In this document: in pieces, positions 17,564-26,209 of the stretch
How positions within the stretch are numbered: position 1 is the first letter of the stretch
How the letters are laid out: the number at the start of each line of letters is the position of its first letter
Assembly (NCBI RefSeq): GCF_014648695.1
Contig: NZ_BMRP01000007.1
Coordinates: 144,824 to 208,823 of the forward strand
Reading direction: 5' to 3'
DNA from: Streptomyces albospinus
GTDB lineage: Bacteria; Actinomycetota; Actinomycetes; Streptomycetales; Streptomycetaceae
Length of the DNA: 64,000 nucleotides
Notes under the pieces: generated by a model
Databases searched by the model: none
Told to the model about the DNA's origin: nothing
Seen by the model: only the letters and a program-made list of their open reading frames with translations
Made by a program: the position numbers and the translations under genes

Positions 17564-17637
17564 GGCCCAGGTCGCTGACCTGGGCCTCAACTATGGAGCG
17601 GGTGACGGGAATCGAACCCGCGCTCCGAGCTCGGGAA
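17564..17637 (-). repeat. Attachment-site copy 2: tRNA-Gly 3' half plus terminator hairpin
   Basis: 17594-17637 repeats the tRNA 3' 44 bases with two changes in the anticodon-arm part (CTCCGAGCTCGGG instead of CTCTGAGCTTGGG). A perfect 10-bp hairpin (17564-17573 with 17577-17586) replaces the tRNA terminator. It separates element 1 from element 2. The roughly 250 bases before it hold no gene I can support. Confidence 0.92.
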
Positions 17638-17734
17638 TCAGGTGGGCTTTTGGGGCATCCTGTCTGACCGGCAAAGACGCCGCGGCGGGAGAGCTGGCCC
17701 GGTACAGCCCTCGCATGGTGGTGCGGCTGTCGGC

Positions 17735-18976
17735 TCACTCCGGGACGGCGAGGTGGTCGGCGGCGCCCCCGCGCCACTCGATCAGGAAGAGGGTTGCGTC
17801 GTCGCTGGTGCTCCCGCCCCGCTCCTGTCTCAGGGTGTGGGAGAGCGAGCGCACCACCGCCCGCGGCCCCTTCCCTGAGTGCTCGATGCGGTTGACCCAG
17901 TGGATGAGTTGTTCCTCGCCGAACTGCTCTTCGCCGGCTTCGTGCTCCTCGATCAGGCCGTCGGTGAAGCACAGCACCCGGTCGCCGCGTTGGAGCATCT
18001 GCTCGCTGATCTGGGGCTCTTCACCACCGAAGCCGACCGGCAAGGTGGTCGGGCTCTCCAGTTGCCGGACGACCCGGCGGTTGCGGATCAGCAGCGGTGC
18101 GGGGTGGCCCGCGTTGACCCACTGCAGGTGGCCCATTGCGATGTTGAGGCGCATCATCTGCGCGGTGACGAAGTGGTCGGGTCCGAATTGCTCGGCGATG
18201 GCCCGGTCCATGAACGCGTAGATCTCGGACAGACCGACTTCGGCGCGTCTGGCGTGCCGGTAGGCGCCGATGGCGACGGTCGCCATGGTGGCGGCATCCA
18301 GGCCGTGGCCCATCGCATCGACCATGGCCACATGCAGGATGTCCTCGTTGAGGGCGTAGTCGAAGCTGTCGCCGGCGACGTTGTAGGCGGGCTCCAGGAT
18401 TCCCGCCACCGCGACCTGCGGGACGGACATCGCCAGCGGCGGCAGCAGGGACCACTGGATCTCCGCGGCCAAGCTCATCGGTTCGCGGCGCCGGGCGAGG
18501 AAGAACTGGTCGGTGTAGCTGTGCTTGGTGACCAGCATGTCGGCGACGAGGCCGGCGAGTCTGCGCAACAAGCGCCGGTCATCGTCATCGACGGTGTCCA
18601 GGGTGAGGGCCAGCACACCCACCTGGTCGCTGCCGTCCAGCAACGGCAGATACATCCGTACGCCGTCGTCCTGCGGTACCTCGACAGGGGCCCCGGACAG
18701 GAAGGCCGTGCCCGCGTGCGAGTCATCGATCAGCTCGGGCCGGCCGACGGTCAGCCGCCTGCCTGGCAGCGGCACCAGCAGCAACTGCGCATAGTCCTGG
18801 AGGAGGATCGAGACGTGACGGCCGCCGACGCTCGCCACCTCTTCCGCGGTCAGCGGGGCGATCAACTGCGGCGGCATCTCGTGCGCCCGGTCCAGCAGCA
18901 CCCCCAGCAGTCGCTCGCCGAACCCTTCCGACCGGTCCACGGCGCCCGTGTCCGCCTCCCGCTCACCTGCCGCCAT
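17735..18976 (-). CDS. SpoIIE/RsbU-type PP2C serine phosphatase with GAF-like sensor domain
   Basis: About 413 residues. The N-terminal half (about 20-185) looks like a GAF-type sensor (QVGVLALTLDTVDDDDRRLL). A linker LAAEIQWSLLPPL, usual before these phosphatases, comes next. The PP2C domain has the metal-binding motifs NVAGDSFDY, MVDAMGHGLDAA, NAGHPAPLLI, CFTDGLIEE and STSDDATL, all intact. Such enzymes dephosphorylate anti-sigma-factor antagonists in stress responses. No partner kinase or antagonist is adjacent. ATG 18976 has AAAGGG seven bases upstream; ATG 18982 is an alternative. Confidence 0.9.
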   Translation of the reverse strand: MAAGEREADTGAVDRSEGFGERLLGVLLDRAHEMPPQLIAPLTAEEVASVGGRHVSILLQDYAQLLLVPLPGRRLTVGRPELIDDSHAGTAFLSGAPVEVPQDDGVRMYLPLLDGSDQVGVLALTLDTVDDDDRRLLRRLAGLVADMLVTKHSYTDQFFLARRREPMSLAAEIQWSLLPPLAMSVPQVAVAGILEPAYNVAGDSFDYALNEDILHVAMVDAMGHGLDAATMATVAIGAYRHARRAEVGLSEIYAFMDRAIAEQFGPDHFVTAQMMRLNIAMGHLQWVNAGHPAPLLIRNRRVVRQLESPTTLPVGFGGEEPQISEQMLQRGDRVLCFTDGLIEEHEAGEEQFGEEQLIHWVNRIEHSGKGPRAVVRSLSHTLRQERGGSTSDDATLFLIEWRGGAADHLAVPE

Positions 18977-18982
18977 ACCCAT

Positions 18983-19558
18983 GCCCTTTCACCAAGCAGC
19001 CTCGTTGCGACGTCACCCGCCATGCCGGCCGGCTCCAACGGGTCGGTCACCGAGCGGCCTGGCGTTCGACTTCGGTGGCTTGGCTCCGGTAGCACTGCGC
19101 GCGGGTCTGGATGAGGGGGAGGGGAAGGTGAGCCGGTCCGTGAATGACTGAGCGCGGGCGGGAGGCAACGAGGCCCTGCCGCACTCCACGGTCGGAGTGT
19201 TCGAGTCCGTTGCGGCCCTTCGGCTCCTCCCGCTCGGTGAGGGGCCGGAGCACAAGTTCACGCCTTGCTCGGCGGCCGCCGGCCGCGCAAGGACTGGCAG
19301 ACCCCCTCATGCGACTGTGCACGCGGGCTCCGGAAACCACCGTGATCGACTCGCACAGAGTGACCCGGCCAACCGGGCCAGAGGGCTCATTGAGCCAGTG
19401 GCGGCGTGTCAGTCTCTCCTTCAGGGACGCCGGCTGAATGGCGTGGCGTGCGGTGGAAAGGTCCGGATAAGAGATAAGCCCCAGGCTGGTTGGCCTGGAG
19501 CTTTCCTCCGGAGCAGGCTGCGGGACCGGCGTCGCGCTCCCGATGACTGACACGATGC
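18983..19558. other. Gene-free stretch holding a probable decayed attachment site
   Basis: No reading frame here has convincing protein features. At about 19458-19545 the sequence follows the layout of the other junctions: a GGTCCGGATAAGAGATAAG lead-in, then hairpin GCCCCAGGC/GCCTGGAGC (19478-19486 with 19493-19501), then GGAGC and a degraded tRNA-like tract. See the findings for the comparison. Confidence 0.45.
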
Positions 19559-20149
19559 TCAGGCACCTTTCGTGGCATCTGGTACCTGGGCAATGGCTGC
19601 TTGGGCGGGCGAACGTGAGGTCGGCAGGCTTGCACCATGGCCGCCTTCGGAGTCCCAGACCGAGACCAGGGACAGTTCCATCTCCTCCGCGATCCGGCGT
19701 TGCTCCGCTTCGTCCATCAGGGCGCTCGCGGTGAGGGTGCACCGCGGATCGGCGGCCTCGGTCATGAGCCGGGCGGCCGTGGCGGGGCTGGTCTCCGGAG
19801 GGATCACCAGGAGGTCCCAACGGCCGACGGTGTAGGAGAACAGCAGCAGCTTGTGGGGATCTTGCTCGGCCTTGAACCAGCCGACACCCACCACATGCCC
19901 GTCGACGGGCACCTTCCGTGGGATGACCGGCCAGAACGTGGGGTTCACCGTGGCATGGGTGATCCGCCCCCACAGTGGGTCGAGGACGGCCGTCAGTGCG
20001 GGCAGTTCCGCCGCGAGGTCACGGGAGCGGGGCCACCACGCACCGTCGAGCAGAGCCGGAGCACTGCCGGCCGGCGCCAGCACGAGTCGCAGGGGCAGCG
20101 AAGCGGTCCGGTCTTCGACCTCCGGCGTATACGCAATGGTCGTGGTCAT
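19559..20149 (-). CDS. DUF5994-family protein (element 2 copy)
   Basis: 196 residues starting at ATG 20149. It carries LLDGAWWPRSRDLAAELPAL, THATVNPTFWPVIPRKVP, GVGWFKAEQDPHKLLLFSY and GRWDLLVIPPETSP. It is closer to the copy at 13620-14153 than to 14525-14962. The C-terminal tail runs into the degenerate attachment region and may be longer than in relatives. The IS110 element sits about 250 bp upstream and may have separated it from the small genes at 22.4-23.1 kb. The function is unknown. Confidence 0.78.
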   Translation of the reverse strand: MTTTIAYTPEVEDRTASLPLRLVLAPAGSAPALLDGAWWPRSRDLAAELPALTAVLDPLWGRITHATVNPTFWPVIPRKVPVDGHVVGVGWFKAEQDPHKLLLFSYTVGRWDLLVIPPETSPATAARLMTEAADPRCTLTASALMDEAEQRRIAEEMELSLVSVWDSEGGHGASLPTSRSPAQAAIAQVPDATKGA

Positions 20150-20398
20150 GACGCGGACCCTGCCCCGGGCCAACCGTGACCGGCCCGGTGTCGTGAATCG
20201 CCGAAAACGACACGAGCATGGGAGCTGGTGTGCGGAGTGCCCTCGGTAGTTCCAGATTACTCCCGGTAAGGCCCGCTGGACCGATGCGGAGCGATGTGGG
20301 TGCACGACAGAGAAGATCTTGGAGCAGTCGGCCCGAGAACCGCGAAGGGGCAGAGCCTCCCGTGCGGGCAGCCGGCGTGTGACATCGGCTGCCAAAAG

Positions 20399-21735
20399 GT
20401 GCCCCTATGGTTTTCGTCAAGCGGCGATGGCGGTAGGGGGCTCATAGAAGGTGCCGTCGCGGAGCATGGCGAAGAGCACGTCGATGCGCCGCCGGGCGAG
20501 GCAGACGAGGGCGGCGACGTGGTGCTTTCCCTGCCGTCGCTTCTTGTCGTAGTAAGTGCGTGATTCGGGCTGGGACAGCGATGCGAACGCAGCGAGGTAG
20601 AAGGCTCGTTTGAGCTGCTTGTTGCCTCGTCGGGAGGGATGCTCGCCGCGTATGGAGGAGCCGGAGCTCCTGGTCACGGGTGCCAGTCCGGCATAGGCGG
20701 CCAGGTGGCCAGCCGTGGGGAAAGCGCTGGCGTCGCCGACGTCGATGAGGATGCGGGCTGCGGTCCTGACCCCGATGCCGGGCATGGAGGTCAGGACCGG
20801 GGAAAGAGGGTGGGCCTCCAGCAGTTCCTCGATGCGGGAGGCGAGGTGCTTGCGCTGGTCGAGCACGGAGGTGAGTGAGCTGGCGAGGCTGGGGACGATC
20901 AGCGAGGCTGCGTCGGTGCCGGGCACGACGACGCTCTGCTCGTCGAGGGCGTCGAAGACGTCCTCGACCAGGCGCTCGGCCAGCCGCGGGGCCTTGGGCC
21001 GAAGCAGGGTCACCAGCCGGCGTCGCCCGGCTTTTCTCAAGTGGGCCGGGGAGCCATGACGTTCGAGGAGTGCCAGGACGGCGGGATGATCCAGTCTGGG
21101 ACCGAGGACCCGCTCCAACGACGGGTGGATCTGGGTGAGCAGGCCACGCAGACGGTTCTTGATCCTCGTGGACTCGGCGGCCAGGTCGTCGTCGAAGCCG
21201 ACGATCATCTCCAGCTCGGCAACGGTCTCGTCGGACGGCGCCAGGTTTCGCAGCGTGTGCGGTATCGTCCGCGCGGCATCGGCGATAATCGCCGCGTCTC
21301 GGGCATCGGTCTTGGCCTCACCGGTGTAGAGATCGGCGATCCGTCGCATCGTCAGGCCGGGCAAGTAGGCGACGCTGCAGCCCGTGTCGCGGGCCACCGC
21401 CAGCGGAAGAGCTCCGATCGAAGCCGGCTGGTCGACCACCACCAGCACAGTGCCGTGCTTGGCCTGCAGCTTGGCGAACACCTCACGTAGTTTCGGCTCG
21501 GTGTTGGGCAGCCGCTTGTCGAAGACCCGCTTGCCCGCCGGAGTCAGGGCGGTGGCATGGTGCTCGCCCTTGCCCACGTCCACGCCCAGGTAGACGTCGA
21601 TGTCACCCGTGTCGATCACGTGCACTCTCCACAGCGGTCGCGCCCTCCCCGGCCTCACCTACGACATCAGCGTGCCGGCATCCACGTTACGAAGAGACTG
21701 CCTCACCCGGAACGGGATCGGCGCTCGTGCCCCTA
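20399..21735 (-). mobile_element. IS110-family insertion sequence
   Basis: The stretch contains one IS110 transposase gene. GTGCCCCTA occurs at both edges (20399-20407 and 21727-21735), marking likely boundaries. IS110 elements often lack terminal inverted repeats, and none is obvious. The roughly 115 bases past the transposase start would hold the non-coding bridge-type RNA region known from the family; I have not folded it. Confidence 0.65.
20417..21619 (-). CDS. IS110-family transposase
   Basis: About 400 residues. The N-terminal DEDD catalytic domain shows VYLGVDVGKGEHHATAL (first Asp) and KTDARDAAIIADAARTIP (last Asp pair). The C-terminal transposase_20 domain has SMPGIGVRTAARILIDVGD, LAAYAGLAPVTRSSGSS and RRGNKQLKRAFYLAAFASL, with the catalytic Ser region intact. 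GTG 21619 has GGAG about seven bases upstream. The gene appears complete, so the IS may still be active. Confidence 0.92.
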   Translation of the reverse strand: MIDTGDIDVYLGVDVGKGEHHATALTPAGKRVFDKRLPNTEPKLREVFAKLQAKHGTVLVVVDQPASIGALPLAVARDTGCSVAYLPGLTMRRIADLYTGEAKTDARDAAIIADAARTIPHTLRNLAPSDETVAELEMIVGFDDDLAAESTRIKNRLRGLLTQIHPSLERVLGPRLDHPAVLALLERHGSPAHLRKAGRRRLVTLLRPKAPRLAERLVEDVFDALDEQSVVVPGTDAASLIVPSLASSLTSVLDQRKHLASRIEELLEAHPLSPVLTSMPGIGVRTAARILIDVGDASAFPTAGHLAAYAGLAPVTRSSGSSIRGEHPSRRGNKQLKRAFYLAAFASLSQPESRTYYDKKRRQGKHHVAALVCLARRRIDVLFAMLRDGTFYEPPTAIAA

Positions 21736-21892
21736 ATCAGCGGTCTGCCAATGCCTCCGGTACCCGGTGACACCACCTTTTCAATCATGATCGACTGGGG
21801 CTGCAAGTCATGCCGGGACCGGAGGCCGGGAGGCCCGTTGCGGGGCCACGAAGAAGGTAACGGGGCTGTCAGCCGCGGGACGGCGTGGGCCG

Positions 21893-22318
21893 TCATCCGA
21901 GGAAGGACAGCCGGACTTGGCGTTCGGGGCTGTCCCGGTCGGTGTTCACCAGTACGACGGACTGCGAGGTCCCCAGCTCCAGCTCACCGTCGACTACGGG
22001 CAACGTGGCGTGTGGCGGGACCAGAGCCGGGAGTACGTGGCCGCTGCCGTGGCCTGGACCGCCGTGGCGGTCCCGCCAACGGCCGTCCGCGGGAAGAATG
22101 TCGCGGAGCGCCGCCAGCAGGTCATCGTCACTGCCCGCGCCGGTCTCGATGATGGCCAGGCCGGACGTCGCGTGGGGGGTGAAGACGTTCAGCAGTCCGT
22201 TTCGCCCGTGTGCGACCTCCCGGAGGAACGCGGAGCATGCGTTCGTCAGGTCGTGCATGGTCTCCGTGGCGCCGGTTGCAATGTCGAGGGTGCGGGTGGT
22301 GAAGGTGCTGCCAGTCAT
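21893..22318 (-). CDS. YjbQ/UPF0047-family protein
   Basis: 141 residues. It carries VFTPHATSGLAIIE and GHVLPALVPPHATLPVVDGE, then LGTSQSVVLVNTD, the signature of the UPF0047 (YjbQ) family. Some databases label these secondary thiamine-phosphate synthases on the basis of weak in-vivo activity. The length is typical. ATG 22318 is followed by a normal N-terminus (MTGSTFTTRTLDI). Its genomic neighbours give no clue to a role. Confidence 0.85.
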   Translation of the reverse strand: MTGSTFTTRTLDIATGATETMHDLTNACSAFLREVAHGRNGLLNVFTPHATSGLAIIETGAGSDDDLLAALRDILPADGRWRDRHGGPGHGSGHVLPALVPPHATLPVVDGELELGTSQSVVLVNTDRDSPERQVRLSFLG

Positions 22319-22432
22319 GGTTCACCGGTACCCCTCGCGGAGGAAAAGCACTAACGGCCGGATGGGTTGTTCCTCCGGGCCTCCGCCGATAGGGGCACGT
22401 GCTCCCGGTTCGGACGCCGCCTGAGCAGGGCG

Positions 22433-22705
22433 TCAACTGTGCTCTTCTTCTTCGGCCTCCATACGCCGGATGCCTTGGTGCGTCAGCGTGACCATGGCCG
22501 GCGTATTGCCCGCGGTCCAGTCGACCGTGATCAGGTCCTCGCCCACCAGATACGTGCAGGCGGCAGCCAGATCCTCTGCCGGGATCGCGAGATCTTGGGC
22601 CGGCTTGGCTCCGGTGACACCCAGGAGGCGGTTGCCTTCAGTGGCCTCGTACAGAGCCTGCATGGTCTTCTCGCGGTACGCCTTCCGCTCGGTCAGTGAT
22701 GCCAT
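22433..22705 (-). CDS. Small winged-helix-like protein, paralogue of 12899-13171
   Basis: 90 residues starting at ATG 22705, with GGAGG eight bases upstream; the longer open frame upstream lacks protein character. QALYEATEGNRLLGVTGAKP, then CTYLVGEDLITVDW and LTHQGIRRMEAEEEE match the element 1 protein almost position by position. Unchanged length and high identity suggest a recent shared origin of the two elements. The function is unknown. Confidence 0.72.
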   Translation of the reverse strand: MASLTERKAYREKTMQALYEATEGNRLLGVTGAKPAQDLAIPAEDLAAACTYLVGEDLITVDWTAGNTPAMVTLTHQGIRRMEAEEEEHS

Positions 22706-22785
22706 GACCGCTGCCTCCGGGGAGAACGGTGTCGCGCTCATCGCGGCGGAGAAGTGCCGGATGCCCGGTCGAGGGGCCGGCTCTG

Positions 22786-23088
22786 TCACAGCCGCGTATC
22801 CGAGGCCCGGCTTCCTCGGACCTCGTCCGCATGCGGGCGGTCACGCGCGGATGACTCGCTGGTCACCAGCCATGGCGCGGCCGTCGCGTTGGGCTCGGAG
22901 GTGTGCGTGGTGTCCACCGTGATGTGGAGCCGGGTCCCGCCGTCGTGGCCGGCGGGGTAGCTGCGCTGTTCGGTGGCAGGGAAGCAGCGCCGGAGCACTT
23001 CTGCGACCCGGCGCGCGGCCTCGGGGGATGCGGCGACGATACGGACCTCGGCCATCCCTGCCGAAGGCATCGGTTCTACCGGTCTCAT
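22786..23088 (-). CDS. Conserved small protein, paralogue of 13263-13523
   Basis: 100 residues from ATG 23088 (AGAGAGG upstream). VRIVAASPEAARRVAEVLRR, ATEQRSYP and GGTRLHITVDT repeat the core of the element 1 copy. The C-terminal tail differs and is longer. Together with 22433-22705 it keeps the same gene order as in element 1. The function is unknown. Confidence 0.7.
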   Translation of the reverse strand: MRPVEPMPSAGMAEVRIVAASPEAARRVAEVLRRCFPATEQRSYPAGHDGGTRLHITVDTTHTSEPNATAAPWLVTSESSARDRPHADEVRGSRASDTRL

Positions 23089-23910
23089 GCTGGCCTCTCT
23101 GTCAGGCGTATGAGGTGCCCACGGGGTGAATGCTCATACCTACCGCCGCCGGTCGTGCAACGGTTGGCGTCCTCATCGCCCTTGTCGTGCTGTCCGCGGC
23201 GAGTTGCCGACGGGCCGGGAGATGAGCCGGCCGGGCCCACCGCCGGCCTTCCGACTCCGGTGAGGGGGGAGCGCGCGAAATGTCCCGATGTATTCACCGT
23301 ACTCCGGGCGGTGGTCCACCGACCCCATGCGAGACCAGACGTTCGTGGAGGCGGGGGATGCGCCGCTTGGGCACACCCCCCGCCGACGCACGACCGCCGC
23401 GTTGGACCGCGCGTCGACGGCACGGACGACCATGCCGGGGCCGTAAGCGCGTCCCTGGGCTCGGCGGTGATCAGGTCGCTGACCTCGGCAGCACGGGCCG
23501 GCCCCAGCCGTGCCGGCACTGAGGGCGGCGGCGAGCCGGGGCGGCGGAGCGGCGGCAGCGCTCTTCCCCGTTGTGGCGCGCTCACCGGACCCAAACCGGC
23601 ATCAGCCGAAGGGAGTTCGACGAGTACATGAGTGGCGCCCCTGCCGGCGAACGGGGCCGGGCTGACGAGAAGTCGGCCCGGCCCTCGCCGTACCCGCCTC
23701 GGTCGTGGCGATGCCAGGGGTGTTTGCAGATGTGTTGTTGCAGGTCACCCAGTAGCACGTGGCGCAGGCCGCAAAATCGCGTCTCGCGATGCGAGATGAC
23801 AGCCGGTCACATTGCTCAGGAGGGGCTTGTGGGCGCCAACTCGGTGCGTTAATCGGTGGCTTATGGCACACGGATGGCGCGCGGGCCAGGAAGGGTCTAG
23901 GTAACAAATA
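23089..23910. other. Right end of element 2, no gene recognised
   Basis: More than 800 bases without a reading frame I can support; open frames exist on both strands but have low-complexity Arg/Pro/Ala composition. Just before attachment copy 3 (about 23857-23902) GGCACACGGATGGCGCG and GGTCTAG resemble sequences at the same place before copy 4 and are probably recombinase arm sequences. Confidence 0.4.
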
Positions 23911-23985
23911 AGCCCCAGGTCCCTGACCTGGGGCTCAAGCTTGGAGCGGGTGACGGGAATCGAACCCGCGCCCTGAGCTTGGGAA
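23911..23985 (-). repeat. Attachment-site copy 3: tRNA-Gly 3' half plus terminator hairpin
   Basis: 23942-23985 repeats the tRNA 3' 44 bases with one change (CCCTGAG for CTCTGAG). A perfect 11-bp hairpin lies beside it (23911-23921 with 23925-23935). CTGACCTGCGGATAC at 24015-24029 lies at the spacing seen for copies 1, 2 and 4. It separates element 2 from element 3. Confidence 0.93.
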
Positions 23986-24059
23986 TCACGGGCGCTGTGG
24001 GCACCAATACGTGTCTGACCTGCGGATACGGTCTGAAATGAGGGCTTGCCGAGGGGCTG

Positions 24060-24545
24060 TCCGCACCGGTGTCGACCGCTGTGCACCGGTCCGAAGGGCA
24101 CGGCTGGGGCACGTCGGCAGGACCGCGACCCGTCCATCAGCATGGTGGAACGAGCCCAAGGCGTCTTGTCGCCCGGATCAGGAGCGCCAGGGCCGTGGAC
24201 GAGATCGGCCGCGCCCGCCGGATCGTCGGCGTAGCGGGTGACCTGGAGAGGGCCCACCTCGCCAAGGATCACACCTTCCCACGCCAACACGAAAGTCAGC
24301 GCGAGCAGGGCCGAGTGACCGTTGCCATCGGCGAAGGGGTGGAAGAACGCGATGTCCAGATACGTCCGGGCCGCCCGGGCGGCCAGCGGCGCACCCCCTC
24401 GTCGCTTCTGCGCAGACATTAGGCGTCGCCCCGCCGGAACGGTGCGCTGCCAGTTCCGAGGAGGAGGTGCTGCCAGCAGCCGTTCCGCCCGTGAGGGGTC
24501 ACGCCGGCGCACCAGGCCGCGGCACGACATTGTGGAACCGTCCAT
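24060..24545 (-). pseudogene. Fic/DOC-family AMPylase relic
   Basis: The frame contains TYLDIAFFHPFADGNGHSAL followed by LTFVLAWEGVILGEV. This is the Fic motif HPFxxGNGR with the final Arg, which contacts the ATP phosphates, changed to His. The normal N-terminal helices are missing or scrambled. The frame runs on through the attachment site without a natural end. I read it as a truncated, probably inactive gene at the left end of element 3. Confidence 0.55.
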
Positions 24546-24609
24546 GCTCGGAGCGCGCCCCGGATTTCACCAGGCGTGGGTGTCAGTGCCCGGTTCTAGG
24601 GTGGCCCGC

Positions 24610-25821
24610 ATGGCGACATTCCGATCCGGCTTCACGCTCTGGCGCATGGTGCAGGCGGCACGGGAGCTGACCGAGCACGTGCGCGTGCGGGAGCGCATCG
24701 ACGCGGTGCTGGGCATCATGGGTGGCTTCGGCGGGACGTACGGCAAGGGCAGACCGCTCGTGAACGCTCTGGAGGATGTTGCCCAAGAGGCTGTTCTGCA
24801 CGAGGACATCGGCCTCGCTCAGCGCTTTCAGCGTTTCGCCGCCTACGCCGGAGGCGAACTGTTCCTCGACATCTTGGAGATGTACTACGACGAGGAGGCG
24901 CGGCAGCGCAGTGAGGAGCACATGCGGAGGATGACCGCCATGGGCGCCGACCGAGCGGTCGCCGCCCTAGACGTCCTGTGCCGTGACAAGCCCGATGCCA
25001 CCGCCGCCGACGCTCGTGATCTCTTCCGCGGCATCGCCTTGTCCGCCGACCACCTGGGCCTCGGGACCGGCGAGGGCGGCATCCAACTGTCCACCAAGGA
25101 CATGAGGCGGCTTCAGGAGTACGGCCACATGGAGCTGATCCTCCGGAACCTGCCCCGACCTGCCTCTGCCGAGGCCGCCCGGATGATGAGTGACGTCCTG
25201 GCGGACACCGATGCGGGACTGCTGGCCCAGCTGCTGGAACTGAAGGCCAGGCGGGCCGGCCTCGCGGCCCTGCGTGCCGCGGTGGAGGACCCGGACAGCT
25301 CCGAGAGTGCCCTCCACGCCTGTTTGAAGAAGCAGGAGTGGATCTTCGGCGGAGCCTATGTGGCCGAGCTGGCCCGCCGTCAGTACACCCCGGACACCAT
25401 TCTCGACATTCCGCTGTTGCGTGGTGATGGGTCCTTGCACGTGGTGGAGCTCAAGCGCGCCAACGTCAAGGACCTGGTCATCCGGCGCGGCGGCCATCTC
25501 ATGCTGGGCGCCCCGCCGCATCACGCGGTCTCCCAGGCGCAGAACTACCTCCGGGCCATGGACGAGAACCGTCGGACCATCCTTGCGGATCACGGCGTCG
25601 ACACCCGCAGGGCCTCGGCGACGGTCGTGATCGGGCACCCGCGGTACGTGAGCGGAAACATCACACCCCAGGAGGTCGCGGAGACGCTGCGGACCTACAA
25701 CACGCATGCGGCACGCATAGAAGTGATCACGTACGAGACTCTGCTGGAGTCAGCGGCCCGGATGCTGGCGCTCTCGTCGGCACGGCAGGACCCCGACCCG
25801 ACAGAGGAGCCCCCGGCGTGA
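24610..25821 (+). CDS. sduA: Shedu anti-phage nuclease SduA (DUF4263)
   Basis: 403 residues. The N-terminal about 230 are helical and unlike known domains. The C-terminal part has the Shedu layout: LHACLKKQEWIFGG, then the PD-(D/E)xK core with Asp266 (ILDIPLL), Glu280 and Lys282 (VVELKRAN), and PPHHAVSQAQNYLRAMDEN, the histidine-containing element typical of DUF4263. Shedu nucleases protect against phages by DNA cleavage. The start is ATG 24610; its ribosome-binding site is weak. Its stop overlaps the next gene by four bases, so a second protein is made with it. It is the main cargo of element 3. Confidence 0.88.
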   Translation: MATFRSGFTLWRMVQAARELTEHVRVRERIDAVLGIMGGFGGTYGKGRPLVNALEDVAQEAVLHEDIGLAQRFQRFAAYAGGELFLDILEMYYDEEARQRSEEHMRRMTAMGADRAVAALDVLCRDKPDATAADARDLFRGIALSADHLGLGTGEGGIQLSTKDMRRLQEYGHMELILRNLPRPASAEAARMMSDVLADTDAGLLAQLLELKARRAGLAALRAAVEDPDSSESALHACLKKQEWIFGGAYVAELARRQYTPDTILDIPLLRGDGSLHVVELKRANVKDLVIRRGGHLMLGAPPHHAVSQAQNYLRAMDENRRTILADHGVDTRRASATVVIGHPRYVSGNITPQEVAETLRTYNTHAARIEVITYETLLESAARMLALSSARQDPDPTEEPPA

Positions 25822-26141
25822 AAAACAACCCTCCTGCAATCGAGCCGCTCCTGGCCCGACTGAGCGGTGGTGCAATCACCGGCAAGGACTACGTCGGCTA
25901 CTTCCAGAACGAGCACGGGGAGGAGCTGGTCTTTGCCCAGCGTAGGGGTGAGAAGACCGCCCGGCTGTGGCACAGCGACGCGGAGTGGCAGATGTTCCGC
26001 GTCGGCGACCACTCGATCCGCGTCGGCAGCATGATGGACGGGATGATCACCGTCGACGATCTGATCATCAATCGCGCGGAGGCGACGTGGTTGTCCTCCT
26101 GCCTGGCTGCCTCCCGCCACCTGCGCCCGGGGCGCGCCTGA
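25818..26141 (+). CDS. Small protein translationally coupled to sduA
   Basis: 107 residues from GTG 25818, overlapping the sduA stop by four bases (GTGA). No motif is recognised. Visible features: KDYVGYFQNEHGEELVFAQR, RLWHSDAEWQMFRVGD and MITVDDLIINRAEATWLSSC, suggesting a compact beta-rich fold with a C-terminal helix. Coupling to a nuclease gene suggests an immunity, specificity or regulatory partner, but this is inference. Most described Shedu systems are single-gene. Confidence 0.7.
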   Translation: MKNNPPAIEPLLARLSGGAITGKDYVGYFQNEHGEELVFAQRRGEKTARLWHSDAEWQMFRVGDHSIRVGSMMDGMITVDDLIINRAEATWLSSCLAASRHLRPGRA

Positions 26142-26209
26142 CGAGTACCAGGCCGCACAACGACGAAGTAGGCGACCGGCGGCCAAAGGCCGCCTGGACC
26201 TTTCGAGGG

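Noticed and set aside
15789-17972. Long minus-strand frame opposite the permease
   Set aside because: Antisense shadow; the short CVWAEIAMP-like piece near 17440 hints at an anti-sigma-type ATPase tail but is too short to call.
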